This document shows, in pieces, positions 60,661 to 64,000 of a stretch of DNA of 64,000 bases. The DNA is from JAVBPB01 sp031549965. GTDB lineage: Bacteria > Bacillota > Clostridia > Lachnospirales > Lachnospiraceae. The notes under the pieces are model-generated. The model saw only the letters and a list, made by a program, of their open reading frames with translations. It did not search any database and was not told the DNA's origin. Position numbers and translations under genes: made by a program. The stretch is taken from NCBI GenBank assembly GCA_031549965.1, contig JAVBPB010000048.1, positions 73,135-137,134 of the forward strand, written 5' to 3'. Positions within the stretch are counted from its first letter, which is position 1. Each line of letters opens with the position of its first letter.

Positions 60661-63312
60661 CTATCGGTTAAAACACTTCCTAACCATATCAACAGGTATC
60701 ATAGTAAACGCCAAAACAGCCACAACCAGCCAACCTTGAATACCAAAAGGCACACAGCTAAACATATTTCCAATCCAATGAAATGCCACAAATGGAACAA
60801 TCGCTGCATTAACGATTACTATCTGAACCAAAATAATAGTAAAGAACACCTTTAAAAACCCTGGGTTTAAACTTAACCCTTTAAATATAGAAAGCTTATC
60901 ATTTCTAACATTAAAACCGTTAAATAGTGCACTTACAATAAATAATACAAAATACGCTGTCAAATGCTGTTCTTCATTTTCAAAAAGATTTGAAAATACA
61001 GGTGCTTTCAAAAATATAAAGCTTAGTATCGTTAAATATAACCCCATAGTAACAATCTGGGTCATCATCTTTTTGTTTATAATACCTTCATCCCTACGTC
61101 TTGGTTTCTCTTTCATATATTTTTCAAGAGCAGGTTCATTTCCAAGCATAATGGCCCCTAAACCATCCATTACAAGGTTTACAAATAATAAGTGAGTTAC
61201 TTTAAGAGGTTCTTCTACACCGAAAAATGGAGCAATTGCACTTACTAAAACTGCTGCAACATTAATAACCAATTGAAATTTACAAAACTTTAAAATGTTA
61301 TGATAAATAGTTCTGCCGTACCAAATAGCATCTTTGATAGATTTGAAATTATCGTCAAGAATAACAATTTTTCCGGCTTCTTTTGCGGCTTCTGTACCAC
61401 TTCCCATGGCAAATCCTACGTCTGCACGTTTTAATGCCGGTGAATCGTTTACGCCATCTCCAGTCATTCCAACTACAAGATTCATTTCCTGACATATTCT
61501 AACCATTCTTGATTTATCAGTTGGAAGTGCACGGGCAATTACTCTAATATCTTTAACAATTTTCTTTATTTCCTCATCAGACATTTCGTTTAACTCAGCG
61601 GAAGTTATTGCCTTGTCAGTGTCTTCCACTATAAGACCTGCTTCTTCTGCAATAGCAACCGCAGTTTCTAATCTGTCACCCGTAATCATAACAACTTGAA
61701 TTCCGGCTTCCTTTACCTCTTTTATAGCCTCTTTTGCCTCTGGGCGTACATCATCTCTTATTGCTACAAATCCAATTAATACAATATCATCGTTAATGGT
61801 ATTTTCAACCATCGATTTGTTGGAATATCCAAAAGCCAACACACGCATTGCCTTTGAAGCTAAATAGTTAATCTTCATATTTATTTCATCATAGTTTAGA
61901 TTCACCTCATTGCCATCTTTATCCAATGCTTTTTTAGCTTTTGTAATAAATTTTTCTGGAGCACCTTTATAAAAAGTTTTTCCGGAACTCTTTATTTGAG
62001 CCTGACTAAACTTATTGGATGAATTAAAACTTTGGAAACGCTCCACAACACATTCTTCATTAGTAGATAAAATCTTAAAGGTATCCTCTCCAATAAACTT
62101 CATAAGGGCTTGCTCTGTTGCATTTCCTCCGATTACTCTGTGTTCAGCATCAAACATTGACTGGGTATTCTTACCGATTGCCAGATCGATTGCTCCCTTT
62201 ACCATACTATGCTTACTTAATTGAGGTAGCGGAATTGTTTGTCCATTTGCTGTAAAAAACTCAACGACCTCTAACTTTCCTTTTGTAATTGTACCTGTTT
62301 TATCACTAAATAAGATATTTAATGAGCCGGCTGTTTCAATTCCTTCTGCTTTCCTTACTAATACATTATGGTCAAGCATTTTACTTGTATTTTGCATTAA
62401 TACAAGAGAAATCATTAGAGGAAGGCCTTCTGGTACTGCACATACAATGATTACTACTGCTAAAGATACTGCTTCTACAACATCTTTTAATATTTCTCCA
62501 AATCCAATAGAAAAATATTCAGAAAATCCTCCTGCTGAAATAATAAAATATCCAAAATACATAAGAGCAATTACAATTGCACCAATATATCCAAATGTTG
62601 AAATCTGGCTTGCTAATTTTGACAGTTTAACTTTTAATGGAGAATCTGGCTCATCATCCTGCATTTCTTCTGCCATTTTACCCATCATTGTCTTAAGACC
62701 AACTTTTCTTACATCTAAAACACCTTCTCCGTCAAATACAACAGCCCCTCTAAAAAGGGAATGTTTATCAACAAAAGTGTCACCTGTAATCTCCTCTGAT
62801 AGCTGAACGCTTTCATCTGCTCCGGTTTTCTTACATTCCTCCGCTTCTCCATTTAATGCGGAGTTATCTACTGTCATTTTTCCTGATATAAATATTCCAT
62901 CCGCAGGAATTTTATCCCCTGACTGTAATAATACTTTATCCCCCATAACCACATCATCAACATCTATAACTGTTACAACACCATTTCGATAAACCTTACA
63001 TATATCTTTTTTGGTGCTGTTTTTTAATTCTCTATACTTAGTATCGCTGGCAACACCAGTTTTAGCAGACACAAATGCAACAATTAATATAGCTATAATT
63101 GTTCCAACCGGTTCATATATTTGGGCATATCCAAAACAAAACATAACAATCATTAATGCTGCTATTGCTAATAATATTCTAATCATTGGATCTTTAAATG
63201 TTTCTTTAAATTCATCCCAAAAGGTTGTAGGTTTTGAGTCAGGTAGTGCATTTGATCCGTATTTTTCCCGTCTCTCCTTAACTTCCTTGTCTGTAAGTCC
63301 ATTAAATTTCAT
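60661..63312 (-). CDS. Calcium-type P-type ATPase (PMCA/SERCA-like)
   Basis: 883 residues from the ATG at 63312, seven bases after AAGGAG; an ATG seven codons earlier has no site. Cation-ATPase N-terminus, membrane pairs near 45-95 and 250-300, PEGLP in helix M4 (IVCAVPEGLP), phosphorylation site DKTGT with Asp337, the hinge TGDGVNDSPALKRADVGFAM, and six C-terminal membrane segments. Pumps of this group export calcium (or manganese). It follows the TerD gene, separated by a terminator hairpin, suggesting partial read-through control. TerD proteins bind calcium, which fits a joint role. Confidence 0.93.
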   Translation of the reverse strand: MKFNGLTDKEVKERREKYGSNALPDSKPTTFWDEFKETFKDPMIRILLAIAALMIVMFCFGYAQIYEPVGTIIAILIVAFVSAKTGVASDTKYRELKNSTKKDICKVYRNGVVTVIDVDDVVMGDKVLLQSGDKIPADGIFISGKMTVDNSALNGEAEECKKTGADESVQLSEEITGDTFVDKHSLFRGAVVFDGEGVLDVRKVGLKTMMGKMAEEMQDDEPDSPLKVKLSKLASQISTFGYIGAIVIALMYFGYFIISAGGFSEYFSIGFGEILKDVVEAVSLAVVIIVCAVPEGLPLMISLVLMQNTSKMLDHNVLVRKAEGIETAGSLNILFSDKTGTITKGKLEVVEFFTANGQTIPLPQLSKHSMVKGAIDLAIGKNTQSMFDAEHRVIGGNATEQALMKFIGEDTFKILSTNEECVVERFQSFNSSNKFSQAQIKSSGKTFYKGAPEKFITKAKKALDKDGNEVNLNYDEINMKINYLASKAMRVLAFGYSNKSMVENTINDDIVLIGFVAIRDDVRPEAKEAIKEVKEAGIQVVMITGDRLETAVAIAEEAGLIVEDTDKAITSAELNEMSDEEIKKIVKDIRVIARALPTDKSRMVRICQEMNLVVGMTGDGVNDSPALKRADVGFAMGSGTEAAKEAGKIVILDDNFKSIKDAIWYGRTIYHNILKFCKFQLVINVAAVLVSAIAPFFGVEEPLKVTHLLFVNLVMDGLGAIMLGNEPALEKYMKEKPRRRDEGIINKKMMTQIVTMGLYLTILSFIFLKAPVFSNLFENEEQHLTAYFVLFIVSALFNGFNVRNDKLSIFKGLSLNPGFLKVFFTIILVQIVIVNAAIVPFVAFHWIGNMFSCVPFGIQGWLVVAVLAFTMIPVDMVRKCFNR

Positions 63313-63341
63313 AAATTCTCTCCTTATTATCAATCAAATAA

Positions 63342-63377
63342 AAGGAAGAAACACTTAAATCAGAATGCTTCTTCCTT
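63342..63377 (-). terminator. Terminator between terD-like and ATPase genes
   Basis: AAGGAAGAA (63342-63350) / TTCTTCCTT (63369-63377), 18-base loop, TTTTAT following on the minus strand. Confidence 0.65.
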
Positions 63378-63386
63378 AAAAATCAG

Positions 63387-63974
63387 CTAACTATATCTAT
63401 TTGCCAATTCTCCAAGTCCGGGATCATTTGTACCTTGTCCTATTGCATTAAATTTCCATTCGTTATTATGTCTGTAAATTTCTCCAAATATAAGTGCCAT
63501 TGTTCCAGAGTAATCATCTGTGAGATTATATTTAAACATTTCTGCTTTCTTATTACCATCTACAATTCTGCAAAATGCATTTTGAATCATTCCAAAATGC
63601 TGATTTCTCTGTACTGCCTGATATATATTAACTACAATTACCAAACGGTCATAATTGGAAGGAATTTTTGACAAGTCAACTATAATCTGCTCATCGTCTC
63701 CATCTCCCGCGCCAGTTAAGTTGTCTCCCATGTGTTGTACGGTTTGAGAGCTGTGTTTTAGATTTCCAAAATATACAATATCACCTTTATCCAATAGTTT
63801 ACCATTTTGCAATAATAACACTGATGCATCACAATCAACAGATTGTGGTTTTGGTGCAAACAAACCTTTTTTTTGTGGAACCTCATCCCATCCAAGCCCT
63901 ATCATTACATTCGAAAGACCCGCATTGTCTTTTGATAAACTAACCTTTTGTCCTTTTTGTAAACTAACTGACAT
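63387..63974 (-). CDS. TerD-family calcium-binding stress protein
   Basis: 195 residues of TerD/CABP fold, start MSVSLQKGQKVSLSKDN. Repeated acidic strands supply the calcium sites (DCDASVLLL, GDGDDEQIIVDLSKIP and the C-terminal strand region WKFNAIGQG). TerD proteins are cytoplasmic and linked to tellurite, phage and membrane-stress responses. Only one Ter gene is visible before the window ends; others may continue to the right. It heads the order TerD, calcium ATPase, HAD. Confidence 0.93.
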   Translation of the reverse strand: MSVSLQKGQKVSLSKDNAGLSNVMIGLGWDEVPQKKGLFAPKPQSVDCDASVLLLQNGKLLDKGDIVYFGNLKHSSQTVQHMGDNLTGAGDGDDEQIIVDLSKIPSNYDRLVIVVNIYQAVQRNQHFGMIQNAFCRIVDGNKKAEMFKYNLTDDYSGTMALIFGEIYRHNNEWKFNAIGQGTNDPGLGELANRYS

Positions 63975-64000
63975 AAATTTATCCCTTCCTTCTCTTTTAT

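Noticed and set aside
60661..63974. Full tellurite-resistance operon
   Set aside because: Only one TerD is visible; TerC, TerB, TelA and others are absent from the window.

Overview
The window looks like a chromosome segment of a low-GC, spore-forming anaerobic member of the Clostridia, most likely Lachnospiraceae-like. Reasons: strong A+T bias, a cotJA-cotJB-cotJC spore-coat operon, a bacterial-type tsaD/rimI/tsaB/tsaE set, perfect SigA-type promoters, and genes typical of that group (DUF951, YcxB-like, LplA-type sugar ABC systems, an Lsa-type ABC-F protein). All assignments come from reading the sequence; no database search was run.

Layout. 1-14.5 kb: an exopolysaccharide/surface-glycan cluster, all on the minus strand. 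It runs from a membrane-bound UDP-GlcNAc 4,6-dehydratase (12614-14473) through two glycosyltransferases, a flippase, a small PglC-type initiating transferase, a 4-reductase, a WbuB-type glycosyltransferase, a WbpG-type amidotransferase, a Wzy-type polymerase, a UDP-sugar 6-dehydrogenase and a WbpB-type oxidoreductase. The set implies a UDP-QuiNAc-like initiating sugar and an amidated diamino-uronic acid in the repeat unit. 14.5-17.7 kb: an Lsa-type ABC-F antibiotic-protection gene behind a complete ribosome-mediated attenuator, then an ECF sigma factor with a membrane partner. 17.8-25.7 kb: housekeeping (cotJ operon, thioesterase, ispD, tsaD, rnz, rimI, tsaB, tsaE). 25.7-27.8 kb: a large chemoreceptor.

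28.06-33.46 kb: a 5.4-kb island integrated at the 3' end of the initiator tRNA gene. A 42-bp direct repeat marks both ends, and paired short repeats that look like integrase arm sites lie inside each end. No integrase remains. The cargo is mostly wreckage: an OLD-family nuclease with a large internal deletion beside a frameshifted UvrD-type helicase (a dead Gabija-like pair), a possible HsdR tail, an AlbA/ATPase protein and truncated genes.

34.3-41.4 kb: a VanRS-like two-component system followed by an unusual VanZ-D,D-carboxypeptidase fusion, a second chemoreceptor with no extracellular domain, an M15 peptidase, a BFD-like ferredoxin and a second VanZ protein. 41.5-60.3 kb: a carbohydrate locus (DUF624, LplA/LplC/LplB-like ABC importer, a repeat-containing surface protein, a YesM-type kinase, an AraC regulator, a GH31 alpha-xylosidase-like enzyme and a secreted GH16 beta-glucanase), interrupted by an Rpn nuclease with a KAEG repeat and an internal start site, and by an IS200/IS605 remnant. 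59.6-64 kb: a HAD phosphatase, a calcium-type P-ATPase and a TerD protein, together suggesting a Ter-linked stress module.

Most noteworthy: the three-state attenuator of the ABC-F gene; a family of about 190-200-bp nested-palindrome elements (two full copies, one partial) around the sugar genes; the tRNA-fMet island with its decayed defence genes; the VanRS/VanZ-carboxypeptidase locus without vanHAX; and the Rpn gene with a probable internal antitoxin start.
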